DNA of 64,000 bases from positions 62,001 to 126,000 of the forward strand of contig NZ_JAOBTH010000024.1 of the NCBI RefSeq assembly GCF_025215075.1, given 5' to 3'. Positions 25,958 to 36,010 of this stretch are shown one piece after another; within the stretch, counting starts at the first letter, position 1; the number at the start of each line of letters is the position of its first letter. A program made the position numbers and the translations under genes. The DNA is from Tenacibaculum haliotis (lineage in GTDB: Bacteria; Bacteroidota; Bacteroidia; Flavobacteriales; Flavobacteriaceae). Below the pieces are notes generated by a model, which worked only from the letters and a program-made list of their open reading frames with translations, had not been told where the DNA came from and did no database searches.

Positions 25958-26752
25958 ATGAAACATATATTAGTTCCTATTGGTTCAACAGACAACTCAA
26001 TAAATACCTTACAATATGCAATAGATTTTGCCGAAGCTGTGAATGCAAAAATATTTGTAATGCGCGCCTATAAAGTATTATCAAAAGCAGGAGCTTTTGT
26101 AAATGCTGATGATACGATGCAGCGAGAAACAAATTTATATTTACGAGCGATGATTAATGCTGTTGACAGAAAAAATGTAACTATAAAAATGATTTCTGCT
26201 AAAGGAAATGTGTTAGAAAGTATTACCTCTATAAACAGAGAATTAAATATCGATTTAATTATTATGGGCCCTAAAAGTAATTCTATTAAAGACGAAATGT
26301 TTTTAGGAAGTACTTCTGGTAGTATTTTAAAACAAACCGATATTCCTATGTTGGTTGTCCCTGAAGGTTATAAATTTATTCCTATAAAATCTGTGTTAAC
26401 CGCTTTTAAATCGGGAGTTATGAATAAAAAAAACGTGCTAGATCCTTTGCGTAAAATTTTAGATACTTTTGTTGCTTCATCTAATTTATTGTTGGTAAAA
26501 ACACCTAACTATACCGAAGAAGATTTAGTTTTAGATGCCGCATTAAAAAGCACTCAAAACAATTTAACGGTTACAGAAAACGCTACTACTTTTCAAGGAG
26601 TGTTAGAACATTTTCAAGCCCACAATCCTGATTTATTGTGTGTGTTTAGAAGAAAGAGAGGGTTTTTTCAAAAACTTTGGGAAAGTAATACAATTCTAAA
26701 AAAAGAATTTCATTGTAGTATTCCTTTACTTGTTTTAAGAGGAAAATTATAA
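25958..26752 (+). CDS. Tandem-domain universal stress protein
   Basis: 264 residues from MKHILVPIGSTDNS. First UspA domain about 1-140, with the nucleotide-binding-type loop MGPKSNSIKDEMFLGSTSG and PMLVVPEGY; second diverged domain about 145-264 ending CSIPLLVLRGKL. It is similar in layout to the protein at 18198-19028 but not a close duplicate. It converges on mutS over a repeat-rich spacer. Confidence 0.9.
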   Translation: MKHILVPIGSTDNSINTLQYAIDFAEAVNAKIFVMRAYKVLSKAGAFVNADDTMQRETNLYLRAMINAVDRKNVTIKMISAKGNVLESITSINRELNIDLIIMGPKSNSIKDEMFLGSTSGSILKQTDIPMLVVPEGYKFIPIKSVLTAFKSGVMNKKNVLDPLRKILDTFVASSNLLLVKTPNYTEEDLVLDAALKSTQNNLTVTENATTFQGVLEHFQAHNPDLLCVFRRKRGFFQKLWESNTILKKEFHCSIPLLVLRGKL

Positions 26753-26760
26753 TATTAACA

Positions 26761-26886
26761 AACTGTTTAGAGAGGTTTTAAGCCGTTATTCTGAACTTGT
26801 TTCAGAATCAAATCATACCGATAACCAATTTGTATGAGAACCTGAAATAAATTCAGGTTGACGAAAATTGATCTTTCTAAACAGTT
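26761..26886. repeat. Nested inverted repeats between uspA-like gene and mutS
   Basis: Outer arms AACTGTTTAGA (26761-26771) and TCTAAACAGTT (26876-26886) enclose two family A palindromes in inverted relation: GTTATTCTGAACTTGTTTCA... (26784-26813) and GAACCTGAAATAAATTCAGG... (26838-26862). The whole converging spacer can fold as one long structure. Confidence 0.75.
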
Positions 26887-29514
26887 TTACTTTTTTACCA
26901 ACATTCGCTTAATTTCATTCAACTTCATTAAAGCTTCAATTGGCGTAAGCGTATCAATATTTGTCGCTAAAATTTCGTCACGAATATCTTCTAACAAAGG
27001 ATCGTCTAATTGAAAAAAGCTCATTTGCATATCTTCGTGTTGGCTATCTTTTAAAACCTCTTTTACTTCTTTATGAGCGTTATTTTCTTCTAATTTTTTA
27101 AGAATTTTTTGCGCTCTACTAATTACCAAATTCGGCATTCCAGCAAGCTTAGCTACATGAATACCAAAACTATGATTGCTACCACCAGCAACCAATTTAC
27201 GCAAGAAAATAATACTATCTTTTAATTCTTTTACTGATACATTAAAGTTTTTAATTCGCTTAAACGTCGTTGTCATTTCATTTAATTCGTGATAATGCGT
27301 AGCGAATAGCGTTTTTCCTTTTGATGGATGCTCGTGTAAATATTCGGCAATAGCCCAAGCAATTGAAATTCCGTCGTAAGTAGAAGTTCCTCTACCAATT
27401 TCATCTAACAATACCAAACTACGTTCTGATATATTATTTAAGATTGATGCGGTTTCGTTCATTTCAACCATAAAAGTAGATTCTCCCATCGAAATATTAT
27501 CACTCGCTCCTACTCTGGTAAAAATCTTATCAACAATACCAATTCGGGCATTCTGAGCCGGAATATAACTTCCCATTTGAGCCAACAAAACAATTAAAGC
27601 TGTTTGACGTAATATAGCCGATTTACCCGACATATTGGGACCTGTAATCATGATTATTTGTTGCTGGTTACGATTTAAAACCACATCATTTGCAATATAC
27701 TCTTCGCCAATTGGCAATTGTTTTTCTATTACTGGGTGACGCCCATTTTTAATTTCTATATCTGTACTGTCATCCATCATCGGACGAACATAGTTGTTAT
27801 CTATTGCCAATTGAGCAAACGACAATAACACATCTATCTTTGCAATATTTTGAGCATTTTGCTGTACTGGCTTTACAAAGCCAATAATAAACTGAACTAG
27901 TTTCGCAAAAATATCTGCTTCTAATTGCTGAATTTTCTCTTCGGCTCCTAATATTTTTGTTTCGTATTCCTTTAACTCTTCGGTAATATAACGCTCGGCA
28001 TTTACCAAAGTTTGCTTACGAATCCACTCTTCAGGAACCTGATCTTTAAACCTATTCCGAACCTCAATATAATAGCCAAAAACGTTATTAAAGGCGATTT
28101 TTAAACTCGTAATACCCGTGCGTTCTATTTCACGAGCCAACATTTTATCTAAATACTCTTTACCTGAATTAGAGATACTTCTCAGTTCATCTAACTCTGT
28201 AGAAACTCCGCTTGCAATAGCATTTCCTTTATTAATATTCACCGGAGCTTCTTCTAAAACTGAAGCAGTAATTTTATCAATTAATAGTTTACAATCGTGT
28301 AATTGCTTTCCTATTTCTTGTACTGTTTTGTTATTCGCTTTTTCTGCGGATGTTTTTATTGGTAGAATAGCTTTTAACGAGTTTTTTAATAAGATAACCT
28401 CTCTAGGAGAAACCTTACCTGTGGCTACTTTCGAAATCAACCTTTCTATATCTGAAACCTGATTTAATTGATACGCAACAGTTTCGAAAAAAGCATCGTT
28501 ATCTATTAAAAACTTTACCAATTCATGGCGTTTTTTAATCTGCTCTAAATCTTTTAACGGTAATGCCAACCAACGCTTTAACAACCTTCCTCCCATAGGA
28601 GAAATTGTTTTATCAATAACGTTTAATAACGAAACAGCATTTACATCATTTCCGCCGTATAACTCTAAGTTTTTAACGGTAAAACGATCCATCCACACAT
28701 AATTATCTTCAGCAATTCTGCTTATCGATTGAATATGCTCTATTTTATTATGCTGTGTTTCTGATAAATAATACATAGCTGCACCACCAGCTACAATACC
28801 TTGCTCTAATTCTTCAACTCCAAATCCTTTTAAATTTTTAACTTTAAAATGATTACTTAATAAATCATTTCCATATTCCTTTTGAAAAACCCAGTCTTCT
28901 AAATAAAAAGTATGAAAACGATTGGTGAACAATTCTAAAAATCGTTGTTTATTTTTTTTCTCAACCAACACTTCACTCGGCGTAAAGTTTTGCAAAAGTT
29001 TATCGATATACTCTTCGTTTCCTTGCGCAATTAAAAACTCTCCTGTAGAAACATCTAAAAAAGAAACACCTACTATTTTCTTTCCAAAATGTACTGCGGC
29101 TAAAAAATTATTCGATTTCGATTGCAATACCTCATCATTTAAAGCAACACCTGGAGTAACCAATTCGGTAACACCACGCTTTACAATCGTTTTTGTCATT
29201 TTAGGATCCTCTAACTGATCGCAAATAGCAACACGTAATCCCGATTTTACTAATTTAGGCAAATAGGTATTTAACGAATGATGCGGAAAACCAGCTAAAG
29301 CAGTTTCACTTTCGCTACCGGCACCTCTTTTTGTTAAAATAATCCCTAAAATTTTAGATGCTTTTACTGCATCTTCACCAAAGGTTTCGTAGAAATCTCC
29401 CACTCTAAACAGTAACATTGCATCCGGATATTTAACTTTAATTCCGTTGTATTGTTGCATTAGCGGAGTTACCTTTTTTGCCTTTGTTTTTGCCAACTTT
29501 TTAGATTTTTTCAA
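26887..29514 (-). CDS. mutS: DNA mismatch repair protein MutS
   Basis: The canonical 875-residue MutS1 that recognises mismatches and recruits MutL. The mismatch-reading motif [11 protein letters not shown] (about 42-52) is intact. Connector, lever and clamp domains fill about 130-590. The ATPase shows Walker [10 protein letters not shown] (about 632), [14 protein letters not shown] and ATHYHEL. The C-terminal part includes the helix-turn-helix dimerisation region ([15 protein letters not shown]) and a short tail. The 5' end lies 46 bases from the divergent TrmH-type gene. Confidence 0.98.
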   Translation of the reverse strand: MKKSKKLAKTKAKKVTPLMQQYNGIKVKYPDAMLLFRVGDFYETFGEDAVKASKILGIILTKRGAGSESETALAGFPHHSLNTYLPKLVKSGLRVAICDQLEDPKMTKTIVKRGVTELVTPGVALNDEVLQSKSNNFLAAVHFGKKIVGVSFLDVSTGEFLIAQGNEEYIDKLLQNFTPSEVLVEKKNKQRFLELFTNRFHTFYLEDWVFQKEYGNDLLSNHFKVKNLKGFGVEELEQGIVAGGAAMYYLSETQHNKIEHIQSISRIAEDNYVWMDRFTVKNLELYGGNDVNAVSLLNVIDKTISPMGGRLLKRWLALPLKDLEQIKKRHELVKFLIDNDAFFETVAYQLNQVSDIERLISKVATGKVSPREVILLKNSLKAILPIKTSAEKANNKTVQEIGKQLHDCKLLIDKITASVLEEAPVNINKGNAIASGVSTELDELRSISNSGKEYLDKMLAREIERTGITSLKIAFNNVFGYYIEVRNRFKDQVPEEWIRKQTLVNAERYITEELKEYETKILGAEEKIQQLEADIFAKLVQFIIGFVKPVQQNAQNIAKIDVLLSFAQLAIDNNYVRPMMDDSTDIEIKNGRHPVIEKQLPIGEEYIANDVVLNRNQQQIIMITGPNMSGKSAILRQTALIVLLAQMGSYIPAQNARIGIVDKIFTRVGASDNISMGESTFMVEMNETASILNNISERSLVLLDEIGRGTSTYDGISIAWAIAEYLHEHPSKGKTLFATHYHELNEMTTTFKRIKNFNVSVKELKDSIIFLRKLVAGGSNHSFGIHVAKLAGMPNLVISRAQKILKKLEENNAHKEVKEVLKDSQHEDMQMSFFQLDDPLLEDIRDEILATNIDTLTPIEALMKLNEIKRMLVKK

Positions 29515-29560
29515 TTAGTTTTGCGAAGATAAATATTCGATTTTAAAGTTAACATTATTT

Positions 29561-30091
29561 ATGAGAAAACTAAAAAATAGTGAGTTAGGTAGAATTACGG
29601 TTGATGAGTTTAAACAAACCGAAAAAACACCCATCATTGTCGTGTTAGATAATATCCGTAGTTTAAATAATGTGGGATCGGTTTTTAGAACTTCGGATGC
29701 TTTTTTGATTGAAAAAATATATCTCTGCGGAATCACAGCTACTCCGCCAAACAAAGAGATTCATAAAACAGCTTTAGGAGCTACCGAGTCCGTTGCATGG
29801 GAACATGTTGAGAGTACAATTGAGTTAGTTGAAAAATTAAAACAAGATAACGTTAAAGTATTAGCCATTGAGCAAGCTGAGAATAGTACGAAACTAAATA
29901 AATTTACTCCCGAAGCTAATCAAAAATATGCCGTTGTAATGGGAAATGAAGTAAAAGGCGTACAACAAGAAGTAGTTTCTGCTGCCGATTTTTGTATTGA
30001 AATTCCGCAATTAGGCACCAAACATTCTTTAAATATCTCTGTTAGTTGCGGCGTTGTACTTTGGGATTTATTTAATAAAATCACTTTATAA
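29561..30091 (+). CDS. TrmH/SpoU family RNA 2'-O-methyltransferase
   Basis: A 176-residue SPOUT enzyme. The three SPOUT motifs are seen: LDNIRSLNNVGSVFRTSDAF (about 29-48), AVVMGNEVKGVQ (about 127-138) and LGTKHSLNISVSCGVVLWD (about 151-169). It has no N-terminal substrate-binding extension, so the RNA target (tRNA or rRNA) cannot be assigned. Divergent from mutS. Confidence 0.92.
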   Translation: MRKLKNSELGRITVDEFKQTEKTPIIVVLDNIRSLNNVGSVFRTSDAFLIEKIYLCGITATPPNKEIHKTALGATESVAWEHVESTIELVEKLKQDNVKVLAIEQAENSTKLNKFTPEANQKYAVVMGNEVKGVQQEVVSAADFCIEIPQLGTKHSLNISVSCGVVLWDLFNKITL

Positions 30092-30170
30092 GTAAGAAAA
30101 ATAATTACAACTCACATCTAAATATATAATACTGCGGAAAAACACAGTTTTTTAAACCGAATAGCTATTA

Positions 30171-30178
30171 TATATTTG
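30171..30178 (+). promoter_or_regulatory. Strong -7 element upstream of the small RNA/glpK leader
   Basis: TATATTTG followed by CAGCG is a very good match to the Bacteroidota consensus. No coding start follows for 257 bases. Confidence 0.65.
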
Positions 30179-30184
30179 CAGCGT

Positions 30185-30382
30185 TCTTTTGAAGAAAAAT
30201 TTAAGGGGAATTTTTTGAACAGTAAAAATTTGGGGATTTTTTTACTAAAAAAACTATAAACTTATTAAACAGATTTTCATCAACTTTTATTAAAGTAAAA
30301 GTATTGACTAACTGTTAAAATACGAGTAGTAACTAACAAAGGGATAAAACCTTCTTGATAAAATTATCAAGAAGGTTTTTTA
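30185..30382 (+). ncRNA. Candidate small RNA or glpK attenuator leader
   Basis: A promoter at 30171-30178 and a strong terminator at 30346-30382 bound a transcript of about 195 bases with no convincing ORF. It can form hairpins TTCTT/AAGAA (30185-30197), AGTAAAAA/TTTTTACT (30221-30246, loop with GGGGA) and CTTTTA/TAAAAG (about 30284-30301). Either it is an independent sRNA or the terminator is an attenuator in the glpK leader, since I see no other good promoter before glpK. Confidence 0.5.
30346..30382 (+). terminator. Strong terminator 54 bases before glpK
   Basis: Sixteen-base perfect arms AAAACCTTCTTGATAA / TTATCAAGAAGGTTTT with a two-base loop and a T-run. Confidence 0.9.
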
Positions 30383-30435
30383 TTTGCCTAATTTTAAATT
30401 GTAAATTGCTTTTTTAATTATTCATTACAATTTAA

Positions 30436-31917
30436 ATGGCAAAATACATTGTTGCGTTAGATCAAGGTACTACAAGCTCTCGTTCGGTAATTATTAACGA
30501 ATTGGGAGAAATTATTGCAATGAATCAACAGGAATTTGAACAATTATTCCCGCATCCTGGCTGGGTGGAGCATAATGCTGAAGAGATTTTAAATACGCAA
30601 ATTTCTACATTAAAACTAGCAATTCAAAAAGCTAATATTTCACCTGCTGAAATTGTTGGAATTGGTATTACCAATCAAAGAGAAACCACCGTTGTTTGGA
30701 ATAAAAAAACAGGTAAACCCATATACAATGCTATTGTTTGGCAAGACAAACGAACTGCTAGTATTTGTGAAAAATTAAAAGCAAGAGGATTAGAAAACTA
30801 CGTACGTAAAACTACTGGCTTAGTAATAGATAGTTATTTTTCTGCCACTAAAATAAATTGGATTTTAAATAACGTTAAAGATGCTAAATTAGAAGCCGAT
30901 AAAGGAAATTTATTATTCGGAACTATTGATACTTGGTTACTTTGGAATTTAACCAACGGTAAAGTTCATGCCACGGATTATAGTAACGCTTCTCGTACCA
31001 TGCTGTATGATATTAAAAATTTATGTTGGGATGAAAAATTATTAAAAGAACTCAATATTCCTATTGCAATGTTACCTGAAGTAAAACCCTCTTCACATCA
31101 TTTTGGAAATTATGAATTAGATGAATATAAAATTCCGATTGCAGGAATTGCTGGTGATCAACAAGCTGCACTTTTCGGGCAAGCATGTTTTACTAAAGGT
31201 GAAGCTAAAAACACCTACGGTACCGGCTGTTTTATGTTAATGAATACCGGTGAAAACCTTGAATACTCTAAAAACGGATTGCTAACTACTATTGCCTGGG
31301 GAATTGATAATAAGATATATTATGCACTTGAAGGAAGTGTATTTGTTGCAGGATCGGCAATACAATGGTTACGTGACGGATTACAAATTATTAGCAATGC
31401 TGATGAAAGTGAAGCTTTAGCTAAACAGGTTAAAGGAGAAAATCCTGTATATGTTGTTCCTGCTTTTGCTGGTTTAGGTGCCCCATATTGGGACATGTAT
31501 GCACGTGGTGCTATCTTCGGATTAACTAGAGATACGGGTAAAAATCATTTAATAAAAGCTACTTTAGACTCACTTGCCTACCAAACTAAAGATATTTTAG
31601 AGGTAATGCAAAAAGACAGTGAAGTTAAATTAACTTCCTTAAAGGTTGATGGTGGAGCTTGTGCTAATGACTACTTAATGCAATTTCAGGCAGATATTTT
31701 AAACACAAAAGTTGAACGACCTGAAATTATTGAAACCACCATTATGGGCGCTGCTTATTTGGCGGGTATTTGTGTGGGACTATGGAAACAAGAGGATATT
31801 TTAAATAGACGAAAAATTAACAACACCTTTACTCCTGCTTTTCCTTCAGAAAAAAGAGAAAAATTATACGCTAAATGGCAAAAAGCTGTTGAACGTACTA
31901 AAGATTGGGAAGATTAA
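30436..31917 (+). CDS. glpK: Glycerol kinase
   Basis: Phosphorylates glycerol to glycerol 3-phosphate with ATP. The 493-residue FGGY kinase starts [19 protein letters not shown] (phosphate-binding loop), with [31 protein letters not shown] and the substrate-binding region, then [11 protein letters not shown] (catalytic Asp about residue 244), TYGTGCFML and [18 protein letters not shown]. Length is typical. glpF and glpD are not adjacent; the gene follows a terminator-bearing leader and may be controlled by readthrough. Confidence 0.97.
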   Translation: MAKYIVALDQGTTSSRSVIINELGEIIAMNQQEFEQLFPHPGWVEHNAEEILNTQISTLKLAIQKANISPAEIVGIGITNQRETTVVWNKKTGKPIYNAIVWQDKRTASICEKLKARGLENYVRKTTGLVIDSYFSATKINWILNNVKDAKLEADKGNLLFGTIDTWLLWNLTNGKVHATDYSNASRTMLYDIKNLCWDEKLLKELNIPIAMLPEVKPSSHHFGNYELDEYKIPIAGIAGDQQAALFGQACFTKGEAKNTYGTGCFMLMNTGENLEYSKNGLLTTIAWGIDNKIYYALEGSVFVAGSAIQWLRDGLQIISNADESEALAKQVKGENPVYVVPAFAGLGAPYWDMYARGAIFGLTRDTGKNHLIKATLDSLAYQTKDILEVMQKDSEVKLTSLKVDGGACANDYLMQFQADILNTKVERPEIIETTIMGAAYLAGICVGLWKQEDILNRRKINNTFTPAFPSEKREKLYAKWQKAVERTKDWED

Positions 31918-32003
31918 TACCAGCTTCACCGAGAAAAAAACAGTGTTGGTCTAAAAAACTTACTTTTCATTAGTCTTTTTTATTTTTTTGCTTCAAATAA
32001 TTC

Positions 32004-32011
32004 TAAATTTG
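32004..32011 (+). promoter_or_regulatory. -7 element of the lipoprotein-LytS-LytR operon
   Basis: TAAATTTG fits TAnnTTTG and abuts ATG codons at 32012 and 32018, so the mRNA would be leaderless or nearly so. Confidence 0.5.
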
Positions 32012-32017
32012 ATGATC

Positions 32018-32734
32018 ATGAAAATTAAAAACACCGTATTAGTTATTGCAAGTATACTTTTATTAAGTTCTTGTGTTGTTAAATCTTTAAATCCGTTTTA
32101 CACAAAAGACACCATTTCTTTTGATAAAAAATTTATTGGTGAATGGGAAGATTCAAGGAAAGGAACCTGGAAAGTATTAAGATTTACAAATGTATTATTT
32201 AATGATAATAAAACAAATATAGATACGACTTATAATAAAGGAAGTCTTAATATTAAAGTAAAAGTTTCACCAGTTAATTTATCTAAAGAAGATAAACTAC
32301 TATATTCAAAATATAAAAATAGTTATGCCATTCTAAGAACTTATAATGATAAGGAAGTTGTTTTTATTGCAACTCCTTTTAAGATTAACGATCAAATGTT
32401 TTTAGATTTTTTCCCATTAGAAAATCAAGAAGGCATTGATAACTTACTTGAAAGTCACTTTGTATATACACATAGTTTAGTAAAATATGATGTAAAGACA
32501 AATGGAACTATTGATATAAAATGGCTAGATGAAGATAAAATTAAAACACTTTTTGAAGAGAAAAAAATTAAGATTAAACACGAAACAACTGGCATGTTAA
32601 ATGAAAAATATTTATTAACAGCTTCCTCTAAAGAATTGCAAAAATTCGTAAAAAAATACATGGCTTCCAATGATTCTGAAAAATGGAATACTTCAACGAA
32701 ATTTACATTAAGTAAAACAGATGCTACAGAATAA
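32018..32734 (+). CDS. Lipoprotein of unknown function in a LytS/LytTR operon
   Basis: 238 residues from MKIKNTVLVIASILLLSSC; the lipobox LSSC predicts a lipid-anchored Cys at about residue 19. An ATG two codons upstream is possible. The mature part is mixed alpha/beta with GEWEDSRKGTWKVLRF early and a Lys-rich C-terminal half, and recalls periplasmic stress lipoproteins but no named family. The gene's end overlaps the histidine kinase gene by 14 bases, so they are likely coupled. A sensor or output role for the kinase is inference. Confidence 0.82.
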   Translation: MKIKNTVLVIASILLLSSCVVKSLNPFYTKDTISFDKKFIGEWEDSRKGTWKVLRFTNVLFNDNKTNIDTTYNKGSLNIKVKVSPVNLSKEDKLLYSKYKNSYAILRTYNDKEVVFIATPFKINDQMFLDFFPLENQEGIDNLLESHFVYTHSLVKYDVKTNGTIDIKWLDEDKIKTLFEEKKIKIKHETTGMLNEKYLLTASSKELQKFVKKYMASNDSEKWNTSTKFTLSKTDATE

Positions 32735-33770
32735 ATTCATCTTAACAAGAACAAATTCTCATAATAAGGTAATCTTTAATACCATATTATGGGTTTGTTC
32801 ATTTATTATTTTATTGTTTCTTTTTTCTGGAAGTTCATCTCCTTCAAAAATTGATTATATATACACTACTTGCTTTATAATTACATTAATTATACCTGTT
32901 TCATTCACCTTGTATTTACTAATTCCTAAATATTTAAAAAAAGAGAAAAATCTTGTTTTTATTATCTTTTTCATACTAAATATAGTAGTCTTTTCAGAAT
33001 TAAATCCTTGGTTTTTTGAACTGATTGTTAATACTTTCTTTTCTGATTATTATTTTATATCCTACCATAATACAATAGAAATATATTTTATATTTTTCAT
33101 CTTTTTGATGTTAACTTCCTTAATAAAATTAGGAGAAGATTGGGTGTATTTAAATCAAATAGAAAACAATGTTTTAAAAGCTCAAAAACAAGAAATAGAA
33201 CAGCAATTATATTATTTAAAAGGGCAGATAAATCCACATTTTTTATTCAATTCTTTAAACGTTTTATATTCTCTTGCTATTGATAAAAAAGAGGATATAA
33301 CAAACGCAATTTTACAATTATCAGGTATTTTAAGATATGTTATTTACGATGTTGAAACTGATAAAATTCCTATTGAAAAAGAAATTACTTTGATTCAAAA
33401 TTATATTGAATTCGAAAAAAACAGACACGTAAAAGATTCTAAAATTAGTTTTGATTTTAAAATTGAAAATAATTTTGAGATTTACCCAATGTTATTGTTG
33501 CCTTTATTAGAAAACAGTTTTAAACACGGATTAAAATCAGGCATTAAAAACCCTTTTATTGATATTAAATTAATTGTTGAAAATAAAAAACTTCATTTTA
33601 CTATTATCAATAATTTTAAAGAAATCACCACAAATAATCTTACCACTGATAATGGAATTGGATTAGAGAACATTCAAAAAAACTTAATACTTATTTACCC
33701 AGAAAAACACTGGTTTTCAATAGAGAAAAAAGAGGAAATATTTACTACAAAATTAACAATCAATTTATAA
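32721..33770 (+). CDS. LytS-type sensor histidine kinase
   Basis: 349 residues. Four transmembrane helices lie in about 15-135 without a recognisable extracellular domain. Then comes a coiled coil (about 150-170) and the His_kinase domain with QINPHFLFNSLNVLYSL (phospho-His about residue 175), the N-box LLPLLENSFKHGL and the G-box GIGLENIQKNL. It pairs with the LytTR regulator three bases downstream. The overlapping lipoprotein gene upstream suggests a three-part signalling unit. Confidence 0.93.
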   Translation: MLQNKFILTRTNSHNKVIFNTILWVCSFIILLFLFSGSSSPSKIDYIYTTCFIITLIIPVSFTLYLLIPKYLKKEKNLVFIIFFILNIVVFSELNPWFFELIVNTFFSDYYFISYHNTIEIYFIFFIFLMLTSLIKLGEDWVYLNQIENNVLKAQKQEIEQQLYYLKGQINPHFLFNSLNVLYSLAIDKKEDITNAILQLSGILRYVIYDVETDKIPIEKEITLIQNYIEFEKNRHVKDSKISFDFKIENNFEIYPMLLLPLLENSFKHGLKSGIKNPFIDIKLIVENKKLHFTIINNFKEITTNNLTTDNGIGLENIQKNLILIYPEKHWFSIEKKEEIFTTKLTINL

Positions 33771-33772
33771 GA

Positions 33773-34465
33773 ATGAATATAAAATGTATAATTATTGATG
33801 ATGAGCCTTCTTCACAAAACGTACTAAAATCGTTTGTTGATAAAATTGATTATTTAGATGTTTTACAAGTTTGTAATAATGCTTTAGAGGCATTAGATTT
33901 CTTAAAAAACAACACTGTTGATTTGCTTTTTTTAGATATAAATATGCCTCAACTTTCTGGTATTTCTTTTTATAAATCATTAAAAAATCCGCCAAAAGTA
34001 ATTTTCACAACCGCTTATTCTGAATACGCTTTAGAAGGTTTTGAAGTTGAAGCCATCGATTATTTATTAAAACCTTTTTCTTTTGAACGTTTTGTGAAAG
34101 CAGTTACAAAAATAAAATCTTCGAATGATACTGAAATTGATCATATTATCATAAAATCTGAAAAGAAATTACATCAATTAAAAATTAATGATATTTATTA
34201 TATTGAAGGTTTAGGAGACTATATTAAAGTTCACTTAAATAACAGTTTTCTAATAACATATAAATCTTTAAAAGATATGAATAACCTACTTCCAAAATCA
34301 ATTTTTATACAGGTTCACAAATCATTTATAATAAACAGAAATAAGCTTGATTATATTGAAGGTAATTTGGCTGTTATTAACACAAAAAAGATACCTTTAG
34401 GTCAAAAATTTAAAGCTAGTTTTTTAAATAATATTAAGAGAATAAATGGCAAAATTCAACAATAA
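33773..34465 (+). CDS. LytTR family response regulator
   Basis: 230 residues: receiver domain (about 1-120) with acidic pocket IIDDEPSS, phospho-Asp in LLFLDINMP (about residue 54), FTTAYSEYALEGFEVEA and LLKPFSF, then a LytTR DNA-binding domain (about 130-230) with IYYIEGLGDYIKVH and FIQVHKSFIINRNKLDYIEG. It is the cognate regulator of the preceding kinase. Its end overlaps the next gene by 20 bases. Confidence 0.95.
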   Translation: MNIKCIIIDDEPSSQNVLKSFVDKIDYLDVLQVCNNALEALDFLKNNTVDLLFLDINMPQLSGISFYKSLKNPPKVIFTTAYSEYALEGFEVEAIDYLLKPFSFERFVKAVTKIKSSNDTEIDHIIIKSEKKLHQLKINDIYYIEGLGDYIKVHLNNSFLITYKSLKDMNNLLPKSIFIQVHKSFIINRNKLDYIEGNLAVINTKKIPLGQKFKASFLNNIKRINGKIQQ

Positions 34466-34988
34466 AATTACTTCGAGAGTTCAACAATTTATAGCAGCAC
34501 AAAAAGTGTTTTTTGTAGCGACCTCTCCTAAAAACGGACGTATAAATTTATCTCCTAAAGGAATGGATTCTTTTCGTGTTTTAAACGAAAATCGCGTAGC
34601 TTGGTTAAGTGTTACTGGTAGTGGTAATGAAACCTCAGCACATTTATTAGACGACAATCGAATTACTATTATGTTTTGTGCTTTCGAAGGAGCACCTAAT
34701 ATTTTACGTTTATATGGCATGGCAAAAGAAGTTTTACCAAATGATGCTGAATGGGATGATTTAATTACTCAATTTCCAAAATTATCAGGAACTCGTCAAA
34801 TATTTGATGTAACTGTTGAAAGCACACAAAATTCATGCGGAATGTCTATTCCTTTTTATGAATACAAAGAAGAACGAAATGAATTATTAGATTGGGCAGA
34901 AGAAAAAGGAGATACCGGAATTGAACAATACTGGGAAGATAAAAATAAAATTAGTATTGATGGGTTAAACACCAAGTTTAAAGATTAA
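34446..34988 (+). CDS. Pyridoxamine 5'-phosphate oxidase-fold flavoprotein
   Basis: 180 residues with the split-barrel FMN-binding fold: FIAAQKVFFVATSPKNGRINLSPKG at the start, then WLSVTGSGNETSAHL and ITIMFCAFEGAPNILRLYG. It resembles general PPOX-family proteins rather than PdxH. Start MAKFNNKITSR at 34446 overlaps the response-regulator gene by 20 bases, implying co-expression. Substrate unknown. Confidence 0.85.
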   Translation: MAKFNNKITSRVQQFIAAQKVFFVATSPKNGRINLSPKGMDSFRVLNENRVAWLSVTGSGNETSAHLLDDNRITIMFCAFEGAPNILRLYGMAKEVLPNDAEWDDLITQFPKLSGTRQIFDVTVESTQNSCGMSIPFYEYKEERNELLDWAEEKGDTGIEQYWEDKNKISIDGLNTKFKD

Positions 34989-35337
34989 ATTTAATTTAAA
35001 TATTAAGCAGATTTCTAACAATTTCGAGAACTCCTGATATAACGAATTGAACCTCAACATATCATTAAAGTTGACAAAATTTAAAAATGTGTACTTTCCT
35101 AAAATTAGTAGATAATTCATGAATAAGTTAGAAATAGTTAAGAATAAACCGAAAACATTAGGATACGTTGATATAACTATAAAAGCAAACAATAACTATA
35201 TTTAATCTAAAATTCACTTTTTTTAGTTCTTAACCAAACTCTAAAAACTATTTAGTAGAATATATTATTTTCCAACATCATTATAAATATTTACTCTTTT
35301 AGTAAAACTTCCGCATCTTTGCTTCAAATTAAGCATT
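34989..35337 (+). other. 349-base gap without clear gene
   Basis: I see no terminator or repeat. A 28-codon ORF at 35119-35205 (MNKLEIVKNKPKTLGYVDIT...) could be real but lacks any supporting signal. CATCTTTG at 35314-35321 is a weak promoter-like match before the next gene. Confidence 0.4.
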
Positions 35338-36009
35338 GTGGATTTTAAAAATAAAGAACTTATCATATTCGACTTTGATGGAACGCTTATTAATAGTATT
35401 CCTGATTTAACGTTGGCTATAAATAAAATGTTATCACATTATAATTTATCACCTTTAACAATAAAACAAGTTACTCCCTTTATTGGTAATGGCGCAAAGC
35501 CTTTGGTAAAAAGAGCGCTAGAATATTCAATAAAAAATAAAGAAGTCTCTACAACGCTTTTAAATGAGGCATTCGAAATTTATTTCTCTGCTTATAAAGA
35601 AGTTACTTGTGATGAAACATATATGTATCCTGATGTTTTAGAAACATTAAATTATCTACATAAAAAAGGATATAAAATGGTGATTTGTACTAATAAACCT
35701 TTTGGTTTTATTGAACCCATTTTAGATAAGTTATCAATTAAGCATTTTTTTAAATGTTGGATTGGAGAAGATTCTCTTTCAAAGAAAAAACCCAATGCTA
35801 TTCCGCTTTTTCACTTAGCTAAAGAAATGAATATTACTATTAAAAAAAGCATCATGATTGGTGATTCTAAAAATGATATTCTTGCAGCACAAAATGCTAA
35901 TATGGAAAGTATCGGTGTGAGTTACGGATATAATTACAACGAAAATATTTCAGATTATAACCCTACCATAGTGATTGATAACTTTGCTGAGTTACAAGAA
36001 TTGTTTTAA
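35338..36009 (+). CDS. HAD family phosphatase, phosphoglycolate phosphatase-like
   Basis: 223 residues beginning at GTG (35338). HAD motif I DFDGTLINS (nucleophile and acid Asp), motif II ICTNKP, motif III Lys in KKKPNAIPLFHLAKEM and motif IV MIGDSKNDILAA are all present. The helical cap between motifs I and II (about 20-85) is of the Gph/PGMB type. The substrate is probably a small phosphate ester; phosphoglycolate is the default guess. The next gene starts one base after its stop. Confidence 0.88.
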   Translation: MDFKNKELIIFDFDGTLINSIPDLTLAINKMLSHYNLSPLTIKQVTPFIGNGAKPLVKRALEYSIKNKEVSTTLLNEAFEIYFSAYKEVTCDETYMYPDVLETLNYLHKKGYKMVICTNKPFGFIEPILDKLSIKHFFKCWIGEDSLSKKKPNAIPLFHLAKEMNITIKKSIMIGDSKNDILAAQNANMESIGVSYGYNYNENISDYNPTIVIDNFAELQELF

Positions 36010-36010
36010 C

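Noticed and set aside
34965-35192. 75-codon minus-strand frame in the spacer before the HAD gene
   Set aside because: Initiates in the antisense of an AT-rich spacer with no promoter element, and no recognisable sequence.
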